Below, in pieces: positions 7,990-16,614 of a stretch of DNA of 46,491 nucleotides. Source of the DNA: UBA5862 sp002408105 (GTDB taxonomy: Bacteria; Pseudomonadota; Gammaproteobacteria; Pseudomonadales; UBA5862); NCBI GenBank assembly GCA_034189125.1, contig JAXHVB010000078.1:1-46491 (forward strand). Direction: 5' to 3'. Both the position numbers and the translations under genes were made by a program. A model generated the notes under the pieces. That model saw nothing but the letters and a program-made list of their open reading frames with translations. It ran no database searches and was not told the DNA's origin. How positions within the stretch are numbered: position 1 is the stretch's first letter; every line of letters begins with the position of its first letter.

Positions 7990-10116
7990 ATGAAGCTTTG
8001 CTGGAGCCCCAAAGCACTGGTGGCACTTGTCTGTGCCAGTACCTTTTCCTTTGCTGCCGAACCCAGGGGGGACGATCCGAATACGGAAACCCTGGTGGTA
8101 CTCGGGACCACCTACCGGCACACCGCCACCAAGTCTGCGCTCGAGCCTGACCGCACGCCCCAGGGGATTTCCGTGATTTCCGCGGAAACGCTGTCGCTAC
8201 GGGGTACCGACTCTGTGGCTGAGGCCCTGCGGTACGTTCCGGGGGTGACCACGGAGTTGCGGGGTGGGGCAGTGAGCCGCCTGGACCTGTTCAACATTCG
8301 CGGGTTCGAGACCGTGCAAAACTATTTTGATGGCTTGCAGCTGTTGTACAACGGTTGGAACCTACAGCCCCAGATCGACGCGGCGGCTGTCCGCCAAATT
8401 GAAGTCTTCAAAGGCCCCACCTCTGTGCTGTACGGCAACATGCCCCCCGGAGGCTTGGTCAACCTGATCGGCTACAGTCCCGAGCGCACACCGCAGCATG
8501 AGGTTGAACTGGCTACTGGCAGCCGGAACCTGCGTGCCGGCACCCTGCGTTCCACAGGGCCGATCGGAGATTCACCGCTGAGCTACACCGCCCTCGCCAA
8601 ATACAGCGAGCGCGATGGACAAGCCAGGTCCTCGGAAGAGGAACGCCAGGTGGTCTCATCCAGTGTGGACTGGGACATTGCCCCCAGCACCTTGCTCAAC
8701 GTCAACCTGTACTACCAAAACGACCCTGAAGCGGGGGTTTATAACTCGTTGCCCGCGGCGGGGACTGCGTTGTCCAACCCGAATGGAGCGCTGCCGGAGG
8801 ATGCCTTCGCCGGCGATCGAAATTGGGACCACTATGAGCGCGAGGTGCTGCTCGCCGGGTACAAATTCAGCCATGAGTTCGCTGGCGCCTGGAATTTTCT
8901 GCACCAGGCACGCTACATGCTGGCCGATGCCTACCAGGAAAACACCTACAACATTGGGCTCTCGCCGCTGGATGAGCGCACCCTCGGGCGCCGTGCCTAC
9001 CTCACGGATGAGGCGTCCAGGGGCATCACCGTTGACAACCAGTTGGGGGGCTTGGTTAGCAGCGGCGAGGTTGTGCATCAACTGCTGCTCGGGGTCGACT
9101 ACCTGCGCCTGGACTCTGAGATTAAGTATGAGGATGCGTCTGCGCCCCCGATTGACCTGTTCGCCCCGAACCACGCCCAGATTGTTCCGGTCACCTTGGA
9201 TTTTGCCGCAAGCGGCCTGAGTTCTGACTTTGGCATCGACGTGCAGCAACTCGGCGTGTACGTGCAGGACCAATTGGAGTGGGATGCCCTCGTGGTGGTC
9301 GCAGGCTTGCGGTGGGACGACTACCAAAGCGACGAAAAGGGCCGAAAGTACGGCGCAGCGAGCAATACAAAGGTCGATCAGGAACAAGTCTCCGGTAGGC
9401 TTGGCGCGTTGTACCAATTGCCTGGGGGTATCGCCCCATTTGCGAGCTACGCGGAGAGCTTCGAGCCGGTGCCCGGCACCGATCGCAACCTGAACCCTTT
9501 CGAGCCGGCCACTGCCCACCAGTGGGAGGCCGGTGTCAAATACCGTGACGAGGCTTCGCTCACGGACATGACCGTTTCGGCCTTCCGCATCACCAAGGAG
9601 AACGTAGTGACCCGCGACCCGAGCGGTGGGCCTCTGGATCAGATCCAGGCAGGTGAGGTGCGCTCTCAGGGGCTTGAGCTCGAGCTGACGGCGCAGCCGA
9701 CACCCGCACTCAGCCTGCACGCCAGCGCCACGTTGCTGGACATGGAGGTGACCAAGGACAACAACGGCCTGGAAGGCAAAACCCCGGTGTGGGTTGCAGA
9801 GCGTACAGCGTCGTTGTGGGCGAACTACCTGTTTCTGTCCGGCCCAATGCGGGGGGCTAACCTCGGAGTGGGTGTGCGCCATGTTGGGGAGACCCAATTG
9901 GATTCGCTCAACAGCGATACCCTTCCGTCACACACCCTGTACGATTTGGGGCTCGGCTTTGACCTGGGCAACAGCGAGTTCGGCCTGCTTGGTTGGTCCC
10001 TGGAACTGGTTGCGACCAACCTGTTCGACCGCAGAACTGTCAGTTGCTACGACCAATTCAACTGTTGGTTTGGCGCCGAACGAAGCCTTGAAGCCCGTTT
10101 GCGCTACCGCCACTGA
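7990..10116 (+). CDS. TonB-dependent siderophore receptor
   Basis: This 708-residue outer-membrane receptor imports a ferric siderophore using energy from TonB-ExbBD. The signal peptide (MKLCWSPKALVALVCASTFSF, cut near residues 21-23) leads to a mature N-terminus with a TonB-box-like TETLVVLG. The plug domain follows: PDRTPQGISVISAE, LRYVPGVTTE, FNIRGF and QIEVFKGPTSVLYGNMPPGG are strongly FhuA/FoxA-like, pointing to hydroxamate-type ligands. The rest is a 22-strand beta-barrel pattern. The C-terminus is RLRYRH; most barrels end in an aromatic residue, so the terminal His is slightly unusual. ATG 7990 has GGAG at 7981-7984; an in-frame TTG at 7972 is less likely. A Fur box precedes it, and its stop overlaps the next start (TGATG). 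Confidence 0.93.
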   Translation: MKLCWSPKALVALVCASTFSFAAEPRGDDPNTETLVVLGTTYRHTATKSALEPDRTPQGISVISAETLSLRGTDSVAEALRYVPGVTTELRGGAVSRLDLFNIRGFETVQNYFDGLQLLYNGWNLQPQIDAAAVRQIEVFKGPTSVLYGNMPPGGLVNLIGYSPERTPQHEVELATGSRNLRAGTLRSTGPIGDSPLSYTALAKYSERDGQARSSEEERQVVSSSVDWDIAPSTLLNVNLYYQNDPEAGVYNSLPAAGTALSNPNGALPEDAFAGDRNWDHYEREVLLAGYKFSHEFAGAWNFLHQARYMLADAYQENTYNIGLSPLDERTLGRRAYLTDEASRGITVDNQLGGLVSSGEVVHQLLLGVDYLRLDSEIKYEDASAPPIDLFAPNHAQIVPVTLDFAASGLSSDFGIDVQQLGVYVQDQLEWDALVVVAGLRWDDYQSDEKGRKYGAASNTKVDQEQVSGRLGALYQLPGGIAPFASYAESFEPVPGTDRNLNPFEPATAHQWEAGVKYRDEASLTDMTVSAFRITKENVVTRDPSGGPLDQIQAGEVRSQGLELELTAQPTPALSLHASATLLDMEVTKDNNGLEGKTPVWVAERTASLWANYLFLSGPMRGANLGVGVRHVGETQLDSLNSDTLPSHTLYDLGLGFDLGNSEFGLLGWSLELVATNLFDRRTVSCYDQFNCWFGAERSLEARLRYRH

Positions 10117-10691
10117 TGCTGGCCAACCAACACGGCCTGGCTGGATTCGTGGCTGCAGCGGCGATCACCTCTCTTGCTGTCGGCGTTCTGTACGGCGCCT
10201 GGCGGCAGGCGGGCCCCTGGCGGGTGGTTTCGGTGCTTGCCGGGGCTTCGCTTTGGTTGGTGGCAAGCCATCAGTGGTGCCGATCCCAGGGGGTTGAGTT
10301 CGGTGTGGTCCTGGTGTTGCTGTGGACGGCGGTGAGTGCCTGGGGTGTGGCAATGGCGACCGCCAGCCACCGCCCGTCCAAGGCGCGCCGGATCGCGGTG
10401 CCGGGGGATAAGGCCCCAGCGACGGGTTCGAATCGCACTGTACTGAGGGGGCTGGCCGCGACGCTCGTGCTCGGCCCGCTCGCCGCCACAGCTTGTGTTC
10501 TGGTCGGTGCGCTGGCGACGCAGGCCTTGCCGTGGGATCCGGCCAACCGGGCGCTGTCCGGCATCGCTCTGATGCTGGTCGGTTGGGTGTGCCTTGGACT
10601 CTGGGTGAGCACTGCTGCGCAACTGCGCCGTCCAGCGGGCTGGTGCACCGCGGTCGGTCTCGGCGCAGCACTGCTGTGGGCGGTGGGTTGA
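10116..10691 (+). CDS. Small polytopic membrane protein of the iron-uptake set
   Basis: I do not recognise a named family with certainty. The 191-residue product has about six hydrophobic segments (roughly residues 8-27, 37-50, 60-80, 110-135, 145-165 and 172-190) joined by a basic loop near 85-108. Its ATG overlaps the receptor stop (TGATG), and its own stop is 2 bp before the PepSY protein. Similar small membrane proteins, often annotated as domains of unknown function (DUF3649/DUF3325-like), occur between TonB receptors and PepSY proteins in Pseudomonas-type loci. A supporting role in siderophore handling in the inner membrane is inferred only from this context. Confidence 0.75.
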   Translation: MLANQHGLAGFVAAAAITSLAVGVLYGAWRQAGPWRVVSVLAGASLWLVASHQWCRSQGVEFGVVLVLLWTAVSAWGVAMATASHRPSKARRIAVPGDKAPATGSNRTVLRGLAATLVLGPLAATACVLVGALATQALPWDPANRALSGIALMLVGWVCLGLWVSTAAQLRRPAGWCTAVGLGAALLWAVG

Positions 10692-10693
10692 CG

Positions 10694-12145
10694 ATGCGGA
10701 AGTTGCAGTTTAGGCGGCGGATTCAATACTGGCTCGCAGGCCATGCCTGGCTCGGCATCGGCGTGGGCGCGCTCTTGTACTTGCTTTGTGTCACTGGGAC
10801 CCTGGCTGTGTTTGGTGACACCTTGAGGCGCTGGGAGCACCCTGACGTCCCCGAGTACCGAGCGCTGCCTCCGGTCGTGATGGGTGATGTCGAACAGGAG
10901 TTCATTCGCCGTGCAGGTGTTCCGGAAACCCTGTGGCTTGTGCTCCCGACCCCGTCACTGCCGCGTGCGCATGTGTCGGACGGGGAGCACGAATGGTATC
11001 TGGATGTGCAGGGTCAGTTTGTGGTGCCGCCCACCGAGCCCTGGGTCGAACTTCTCACTGACCTGCACATCCATCTGCAGCTACCGCAGACCCTAGGGCT
11101 GGTGGTGGTCGGTGTTCTGGGCGTTCTCATGGCCTCTCTGATCATTTCCGGTTTGCTGGCCCATCCTGCCATCCTGCGCAACGCGTTTCAGTTGCGGTGG
11201 GGCGGTTCACAGCGTGTGCAGCACGCAGACATCCACAATCGAATCGGTGTTTGGGCCACCCCGTTCTTGCTGATGGTGTCGCTCACGGGGGCCTTTATCG
11301 GCTTGGCCAGCCTGTACCTCGCGGTTTGGGCGGAACTGGATTACGGGGGTGACCGGAGCGCTGCCATCGAGGCGGTGTATGGCGCGGACCCAATGGTCGA
11401 TGCCAGCCCGTCGAGGGTGGATTACCCAGCGGTGATGGCACAGATGGCCCGCGTGGCCCCCGCAGCCACGCCCATTTACCTGGCGGTTCAGGGGCTCGGT
11501 ACCGAGAACCAGGTGGTAGAAGTAGCGGCAACCCTGCCGCAACGGTTGGCGTACTCTGAAATCTACCGTTTTTCCGTGGACGGTCGGCCCTTGGGTGATC
11601 AGGGGCTGACCAGTGGTCCCTGGGGGCGGCAACTGGCGTACTCGGTGTATCGGTTGCACTTCGGCCATTTTGGGGGCGCCGCGGTCCGTTGGCTGTATCT
11701 GGTGTTTGGTGCTGCCGCCATTGTCCTGGTTGCCACGGGCATGCGCCTGTGGCTCGTCAAGCGCGCCCCGCCGGGGTGGATTGGCGGAGCCTGGACCGCC
11801 GTGCAGTGGGGGACACCCGCGGGCCTCGCCTGCGCTGCCGCGTCGGCCCTCGTCGGCGGGCCGGTCAAGGCGGTGTTTTGGTTGGTGTTCGCGGGTGCTG
11901 CGGTGGTGGGTGTCGTCTCTGGTCGCGCGCAACTGCTCAGGCAGGCCCTGTTGGGGCTGTGTGCTGCCGCCAGCGCTGCCGTCGCGGCGCTGCACCTGCT
12001 CCAGCATGGCCTCGCCCCCTCTGGAGCGGCGTTGCTGGCCCAATTGGCTTGGGTTGTCCTGGCGATGGGCTCGGGCTGGGCGCTGATCAGGCGCCACCGC
12101 GAGACGGGTCTGCGCGCGCGCCCGCGCCAATCTGCGGTACCCTAG
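10694..12145 (+). CDS. PepSY-associated TM-helix protein (siderophore-iron reductase family)
   Basis: This 483-residue inner-membrane protein belongs to the PepSY_TM family (COG3182), commonly encoded beside siderophore receptors and proposed to reduce or release iron from ferric siderophores. The first helix region (LGIGVGALLYLLCVTGTLAVFGD) carries the family's TGTL-F motif and is followed by RWEHP. A PepSY-like periplasmic region follows, then LTDLHIHLQLPQ (the conserved LH-LHxxL type motif), ADIHNRIGVWATPFLLMVSLTGAFIG, and late helices with YRLHFGHFGG before a helix near 390. Several His residues at helix ends could bind haem. The C-terminal third adds about four extra helices. The ATG at 10694 follows the preceding stop by 2 bp, so the three genes form one operon, presumably under Fur. 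Confidence 0.85.
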   Translation: MRKLQFRRRIQYWLAGHAWLGIGVGALLYLLCVTGTLAVFGDTLRRWEHPDVPEYRALPPVVMGDVEQEFIRRAGVPETLWLVLPTPSLPRAHVSDGEHEWYLDVQGQFVVPPTEPWVELLTDLHIHLQLPQTLGLVVVGVLGVLMASLIISGLLAHPAILRNAFQLRWGGSQRVQHADIHNRIGVWATPFLLMVSLTGAFIGLASLYLAVWAELDYGGDRSAAIEAVYGADPMVDASPSRVDYPAVMAQMARVAPAATPIYLAVQGLGTENQVVEVAATLPQRLAYSEIYRFSVDGRPLGDQGLTSGPWGRQLAYSVYRLHFGHFGGAAVRWLYLVFGAAAIVLVATGMRLWLVKRAPPGWIGGAWTAVQWGTPAGLACAAASALVGGPVKAVFWLVFAGAAVVGVVSGRAQLLRQALLGLCAAASAAVAALHLLQHGLAPSGAALLAQLAWVVLAMGSGWALIRRHRETGLRARPRQSAVP

Positions 12146-12274
12146 CGCCCATTGAACCTCAGCGGGTGGCCCCGCGGTCCTTCGCAGGTGTATGGCCATG
12201 GCGCTCGCCTGGCGAGGGGAGCGTGGTTCGTTTATCCGCGTTCCGGGCAATGGCAGCGATTTGAGGGATGGGTT

Positions 12275-12607
12275 GTGCACAAACTTGTGGTCTTCGTGCC
12301 GGTGGACGCCGTGGAACAGGTCAAGTCTGCATTGTTCGATGCCGGTGCCGGCAAGTTGGGTGACTATGACTGTTGTGCTTGGCAGAGCCTCGGGGTGGGC
12401 CAGTTTCGGCCCTTGGCCGGTGCCAACCCTTCGATCGGACAAGTCGGGGTGGTGGAGGAAGTGGGCGAATATCGGGTGGAAACGCTGGTCCCAGACGAGG
12501 CCCTGGACGCTGTCTTGCGCGCGTTGAAAGCCGCGCATCCCTATGAGACGCCGGCCTTCGATCTGTGGCGCCTGAGTGAACGCACACTGGATTTCGACGA
12601 CCGCTGA
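12275..12607 (+). CDS. YqfO/NIF3 C-terminal-like domain protein
   Basis: This 110-residue protein corresponds to the insert domain of YqfO/NIF3 proteins encoded alone. It begins VHKLVVFVPVDAVEQVKSALFDAGAGKLGDYD, a typical dimeric alpha-beta ferredoxin-like opening, and ends with the conserved AAHPYETPAFDLWRL. Free-standing members of about 103 residues are common in Gammaproteobacteria; their function is unknown. GTG 12275 with GAGGG at 12263-12267 (7-nt spacing) is preferred over longer frames. It is separated from the iron operon by 129 bp and may have its own promoter; none is obvious. Confidence 0.85.
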   Translation: MHKLVVFVPVDAVEQVKSALFDAGAGKLGDYDCCAWQSLGVGQFRPLAGANPSIGQVGVVEEVGEYRVETLVPDEALDAVLRALKAAHPYETPAFDLWRLSERTLDFDDR

Positions 12608-12675
12608 TGGGAGGGTGGCTCTGCCGTGCCGGCGTGAGCGGGTAGTTTTTTGGTGGGTGGTGTAAGGAGTGGGCG

Positions 12676-12918
12676 TTGTTGATCTCGGTACTGAACTGGA
12701 CCGCGAGCCTGACCGGGATCCTCGGGGCCCTCATGGTGTCGCTGAACGCCGGGGCGCGGGTGACAGGCTACGGGTTTCTTGTGTTTTCCCTATCGTCCCT
12801 CGTTTGGGTGGTGACCGGTACCGCCCAGCAGGAGATTGCGCTGGTGGTGCAGTACCTGGTGCTGCTCGCGATCAACCTTTTTGGCGTGTACCGCTGGCTT
12901 GTGAAGAACGGCAAGTGA
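12676..12918 (+). CDS. Small membrane protein (PnuC/CBU_0592-like topology)
   Basis: This 80-residue protein has three hydrophobic segments (about residues 5-24, 30-47 and 52-73) and a short basic C-terminus (YRWLVKNGK). The pattern NWTASLTGILGALMVSLN, with a final LLAINLFGVYRWL, resembles small conserved inner-membrane proteins distantly related in topology to PnuC. No transport substrate can be assigned. The start is TTG at 12676 with AGGAG at 12665-12669, 6 nt upstream; the strong SD is the main support for this small gene. A neighbouring TTG one codon later is equally possible. Confidence 0.7.
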   Translation: MLISVLNWTASLTGILGALMVSLNAGARVTGYGFLVFSLSSLVWVVTGTAQQEIALVVQYLVLLAINLFGVYRWLVKNGK

Positions 12919-13009
12919 TGGTGCCGCGGCGAGACGTGCACTTGAATGGCGAGAGCCGGGGCAGGCCCGCCCCCCGTTCAAGCCGCGCCACTTCGACCTT
13001 GGGCGAGCC

Positions 13010-14353
13010 GTGCCTTCTCGTCTGACCGCCAACATCCGCCGCCTGTGGGATTACCTCACGGCGAGTTATTGGTTTGTTCCGGTGGGTCAGGTGATGGGGT
13101 ACGCATCGCTTGCGGTGCTGTTTGTCGCGCTGGACCGCGCCGGCTACTCTGCCTGGATCGGGTTTCCGTCCGCCTGGCAAATATCTGATGTGGCGTCCGC
13201 CCGCGCGCTGTTGGCCGCGATCGCCAGCTCCATGATCAGCATCGCGACTCTGACCTTCTCAATCACCATCGTTGCTTTGACCTTGGCAACCAGCCAGTAC
13301 GGATCACGCCTGCTCTATAACTTCATGCGCGATCGGGCCAACCAGTTGGTACTGGGCAACTTTGTCGGCATCTTCATTTACTGCCTGATTGTGTTGCGGG
13401 CGGTCTTCATTCGGAGCGGTGGCGACCCATCGGTGCCGCAGCTGGCCGTGTTTTTTGCCTTGGTCTGGGGTGTGGTGGGGATCCTGCTGTTGATCTACTT
13501 CATCCACCACGTAGCCGACTCCATTCAGGCCAACAGTGTGATCGGAAGGGTGGCAGAAGAGCTGCACCGCTGCATCACGCGGTTCTTCCCTGAGTCCAGT
13601 GAACAGGAGTTGACCCAAGGCGAGACGTTTGAACTGCCGACCAGCTGGTGGCCGATTCAGGCGCGCTTCAACGGGATACTGCAGCTCGTGGATTTGCAGG
13701 CGCTGGCCCGGACGGCAGAGTCCGTCAATGGGGTGATTGTGGTGCGCATGCGTGCGGGGTGCTTTGTCACCCGCGGTATGCCCATTGCCGAAGTCTCGGT
13801 GGCAGTCGATGAGCGCACCGTGGCAGACATACAGTCCGCCTTCCTGTTGGGGGAGCGCCGCACCTTGCTGCAGGATGTGGACTATGCGTTCCACCAGCTG
13901 GTCGAAGTCGCCGTGCGCGCGCTTTCCCCGGGGATCAACGATCCGTTCACCGCGATCCACTGCATCGATCAGATCGGCGCTGGACTTGCTCATGTCATGA
14001 CCCGCGCGCTCCCGAGTCACCTCCAGTTCGATGGTCAGCGGAGGCTGCGGGTGGTTCAGCCGACTTTGTCGTTCCGCGATATTCTTGCATCGGCGCTGAC
14101 CCAGCTGCGCCCGCACGCAGCGGGTGACGCTGGTGTCATGTGGCACCTGCTGCAGAAACTGCTGCAACTCATCGAAATGGCCGAGACCGAAGCGCAACGC
14201 GAGGCCTTGCTTGAGCAGGTGGCCCTGATCGCAGCGCACGTCCGGCACATGCCGCTGATCGATGCGGACCGCGAGCGGTTCCTGGGCGCCATTGACGGCC
14301 TGGATGCGACCGCCGAACCGGAGCGTAGCCAAGGCCGATCGGCCTTGGCGTAA
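13010..14353 (+). CDS. DUF2254 membrane protein
   Basis: This 447-residue inner-membrane protein matches the DUF2254 family: four N-terminal transmembrane helices (within about residues 20-170), then a soluble domain. Family-like stretches include SMISIATLTFSITIVALTLA and QYGSRLLYNF, then YFIHHVADSIQ, and in the soluble part VDYAFHQLVEVAVRALSPGINDPFTA, here describing a region around residues 290-315. The function is unknown; a relation to ion or stress homeostasis has been suggested for some members but nothing here tests it. The start is GTG at 13010 (MPSRLTANIRRLWDYL); no good SD is visible, so the start is less certain than the gene. Confidence 0.88.
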   Translation: MPSRLTANIRRLWDYLTASYWFVPVGQVMGYASLAVLFVALDRAGYSAWIGFPSAWQISDVASARALLAAIASSMISIATLTFSITIVALTLATSQYGSRLLYNFMRDRANQLVLGNFVGIFIYCLIVLRAVFIRSGGDPSVPQLAVFFALVWGVVGILLLIYFIHHVADSIQANSVIGRVAEELHRCITRFFPESSEQELTQGETFELPTSWWPIQARFNGILQLVDLQALARTAESVNGVIVVRMRAGCFVTRGMPIAEVSVAVDERTVADIQSAFLLGERRTLLQDVDYAFHQLVEVAVRALSPGINDPFTAIHCIDQIGAGLAHVMTRALPSHLQFDGQRRLRVVQPTLSFRDILASALTQLRPHAAGDAGVMWHLLQKLLQLIEMAETEAQREALLEQVALIAAHVRHMPLIDADRERFLGAIDGLDATAEPERSQGRSALA

Positions 14354-14504
14354 TGGAGCGGCGCTTCCGTAGGCTGTCGATACCGGGAACTTTTCGGTCG
14401 ATTCCGCGCCCCAACTGATGGCGAGGGGGCGTTTTTGCGCCCCGATGTTCGCGGGCGCCAGAGCTCCAGGGCTTTGGTTCGGATTGAACGACCAGGAGTC
14501 TACG

Positions 14505-14801
14505 ATGAACAGTCAAAGAAACCGAAAGGCCGCTGCGGTGGTGTTCATGCTGCTCGGCAGTGCGAGCGCAGTCGCGTACGGCGCATCCCACATGGCCCAA
14601 GGTGACGAGCCTGCCAGCAAAACCGATCAGATGACCTATGGCAGCCGTGAAACCTCCCGCACAGAATGGATGCAAGAAGCGGAGCGCCGGTTTGATGCCT
14701 TGGACGTTGATGGTGATGACGTCATCTCAAAGTCAGAGTGGCGTGCCCACAAGGACAAAGACCACAAGAAAAAAATGCATGAGGGACGTGACGGACATTG
14801 A
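14505..14801 (+). CDS. Small periplasmic EF-hand protein
   Basis: This 98-residue protein starts with a signal peptide (MNSQRNRKAAAVVFMLLGS, cut near AYGA). One EF-hand follows near residues 66-77: FDALDVDGDDVISKSEW, with Asp at loop positions 1, 3 and 5 and Glu at 12; position 6 is Asp instead of the usual Gly, which may weaken calcium binding. The C-terminus is Lys/Asp/His-rich (AHKDKDHKKKMHEGRDGH), potentially metal-binding. ATG 14505 has AGGAG at 14494-14498. It stands alone between the DUF2254 gene and the acyl-CoA synthetase. Role unknown; calcium or metal sensing in the periplasm is a guess. Confidence 0.78.
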   Translation: MNSQRNRKAAAVVFMLLGSASAVAYGASHMAQGDEPASKTDQMTYGSRETSRTEWMQEAERRFDALDVDGDDVISKSEWRAHKDKDHKKKMHEGRDGH

Positions 14802-14888
14802 TTCGACCCCGTTGCCGGCGGCCGATCAGTGGTCCACCGCGAGTGAGTGGTTGCCGGTCCCGACCCGAGATCCGGTCCTGCCGGGCGC

Positions 14889-14919
14889 TTGCCTTCGCGG
14901 ATCGGATCCTGGGTACAAT
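14889..14919 (+). promoter_or_regulatory. Candidate sigma-70 promoter for the acyl-CoA synthetase gene
   Basis: TTGCCT (14889-14894) and TACAAT (14914-14919) are 19 bp apart, slightly longer than ideal. The -10 lies 45 bp before the ATG at 14965. Two copies of CCAATAAT follow within 14932-14952. Confidence 0.4.
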
Positions 14920-14964
14920 GCAGGGGTCGAACCACCAATAATGCCAATAATCGGAGATCGGCCC

Positions 14965-16596
14965 ATGGACATGCACTTTGCCACGCTTTGGGAACAGGTA
15001 GCAGACCTGGTACCGACGCGCACGGCGATTATTCACGGCGAGCGGCGCATCAGTTGGCGCCAGTACGATGACCGCGCGGCTCGATTGGCGCAGTTTCTCA
15101 GTGACCAGGGCCTCGGGCACCAATCCAAGGTCGGCCTGTACCTATACAACAGCAATCAGTACCTCGAAGCCCAGTACGCCGGATTCAAGGCGGCTGCCGT
15201 ACCGATCAACGTGAATTACAGGTACCTTGAGGACGAGCTGGTCTACCTGCTGGAGAACGCCGACGTTGAAGCGCTGTTTTACGATGCCCGATTTGCGGAT
15301 CGGATCAGCGCCATTCGCGACAAATTGCCGAAACTTCGTGTGTTGATCCAGGTGGATGCGGGTGACGGGACGGCGCTGCTGGATGGTGCCCACGAGTACG
15401 AGGCAGTAATCCGCAGCCAGTCTCCCGCTGCGCGCACCCACCGCTCTGGTGATGACGTGTACATGCTGTACACCGGTGGTACTACCGGAATGCCCAAGGG
15501 GGTCATGTACCCCATTGGCGAGATGTGCAAGGGGTTTCTTTCAGCGTTCGAGATGCGGGGCGTTTCACCCGTTCCCGAGTCCGATCAGCAAGCGCTGGAC
15601 GCGATTGCCAAGCTGGAGCAAGCAGGTGCGCTTCCCGTCACTCTGGTGGCTTGTCCGCTGATGCATGGCACCGGCATGTGGCTTGGTGCGTTGATGCCGC
15701 ACAACATGGGCGGCACGGTGGTGACACTGCCAAGCGCAAGTTTTGATCCCCACGAACTCTGGCGCACTGTCGACCGCGAGCGTGTCACCGACATCATCAT
15801 TGTCGGTGACGCCTTTGCCAAACCCATGCTCGATGCCCTGCAGGAGGCCAAGCAGCAGGGCAAGGCCTACGACCTGAGCTCGGTGAAGTTCATCAGTTCC
15901 TCCGGTGTAATGTGGACCCACGAAGTCAAGGCGGGCCTGCTCGAGCACCTGGATGCAGTGCTCTACGACGGCCTTGGATCAACCGAAGGAGGCATGGGAC
16001 GAAGCCTGACCACCCGAGACAACATCGGCGAGACTGCCAAGTTTGAAATGATGGAGTCGACCAAGGTGTTTGATGAAAATGACCAAGAAGTCGCGCCGGG
16101 GTCAGGGGTTGTAGGGATGATCGCGCAGGGTGGGCGCGTGCCGACCGGATACTATAAGGACCCCGAAAAGTCCGCGCGTACCTTCCGCGAGATTGGAGGG
16201 GTCCGCTATGCATTTCCGGGAGACTTCGCGACGGTCGAAGCGGACGGCACCATTCGCCTTCTCGGGCGCGGATCCATGTGCATCAACACCATGGGTGAGA
16301 AGGTGTACCCCGAAGAAGTCGAAGAAGCGATCAAGACCCACCCGGCGGTATACGACTGCCTGGTGGTGGGGGTGAAGGATGCCAAATTCGGTGAGCGAGT
16401 GGCTGCTGTGGTTTCCTTGAGGTCAGGGCAGTCGGCGGTTGAAGACGAGTTGATTGAGCATGTCCGGGGGCGCTTGGCCGGGTACAAGAAGCCACGTGAC
16501 CTGTTCATTGTTGATGAGGTCAAGCGCGCAAGCAATGGCAAGGCGGATTACAAGTGGGCGCGTGCCACGGCGGCAGACCTTGCTGGCCCAGGCTGA
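14965..16596 (+). CDS. Acyl-CoA synthetase (FadD, AMP-forming), FadD19-like
   Basis: This 543-residue cytoplasmic enzyme activates a carboxylic acid to its CoA thioester through an acyl-adenylate. The AMP-binding P-loop YTGGTTGMPKGV starts at residue 169. GLGSTEGG, the YYKDPEKSARTF motif, PGDFATVEADGTIRLLGRG and KVYPEEVEEAIK follow, with the catalytic lysine in ASNGKADYKWA near the C-terminus. The wording resembles actinobacterial FadD19/FadD17-type synthetases that activate sterol or other branched side chains, more than E. coli FadD; that is a recollection of sequence style, not an alignment. The ATG at 14965 has GGAG at 14953-14956; upstream frame is open but shadows the EF-hand gene. No beta-oxidation genes are adjacent, so the substrate is open. 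Confidence 0.9.
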   Translation: MDMHFATLWEQVADLVPTRTAIIHGERRISWRQYDDRAARLAQFLSDQGLGHQSKVGLYLYNSNQYLEAQYAGFKAAAVPINVNYRYLEDELVYLLENADVEALFYDARFADRISAIRDKLPKLRVLIQVDAGDGTALLDGAHEYEAVIRSQSPAARTHRSGDDVYMLYTGGTTGMPKGVMYPIGEMCKGFLSAFEMRGVSPVPESDQQALDAIAKLEQAGALPVTLVACPLMHGTGMWLGALMPHNMGGTVVTLPSASFDPHELWRTVDRERVTDIIIVGDAFAKPMLDALQEAKQQGKAYDLSSVKFISSSGVMWTHEVKAGLLEHLDAVLYDGLGSTEGGMGRSLTTRDNIGETAKFEMMESTKVFDENDQEVAPGSGVVGMIAQGGRVPTGYYKDPEKSARTFREIGGVRYAFPGDFATVEADGTIRLLGRGSMCINTMGEKVYPEEVEEAIKTHPAVYDCLVVGVKDAKFGERVAAVVSLRSGQSAVEDELIEHVRGRLAGYKKPRDLFIVDEVKRASNGKADYKWARATAADLAGPG

Positions 16597-16614
16597 CGGC
16601 AGAGGCTACACCCC

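Noticed and set aside
8656..9897. Long open frame on the minus strand opposite the TonB receptor (413 codons)
   Set aside because: It mirrors the GC-rich codon bias of the receptor, has no recognisable motif and no SD, and the receptor on the plus strand is unmistakable.
11207..12538. Minus-strand open frame of 443 codons opposite the PepSY protein and the NIF3-like gene
   Set aside because: Spans two genes on the other strand and is rich in Pro/Gln/Arg/His as expected from a shadow; no family features.
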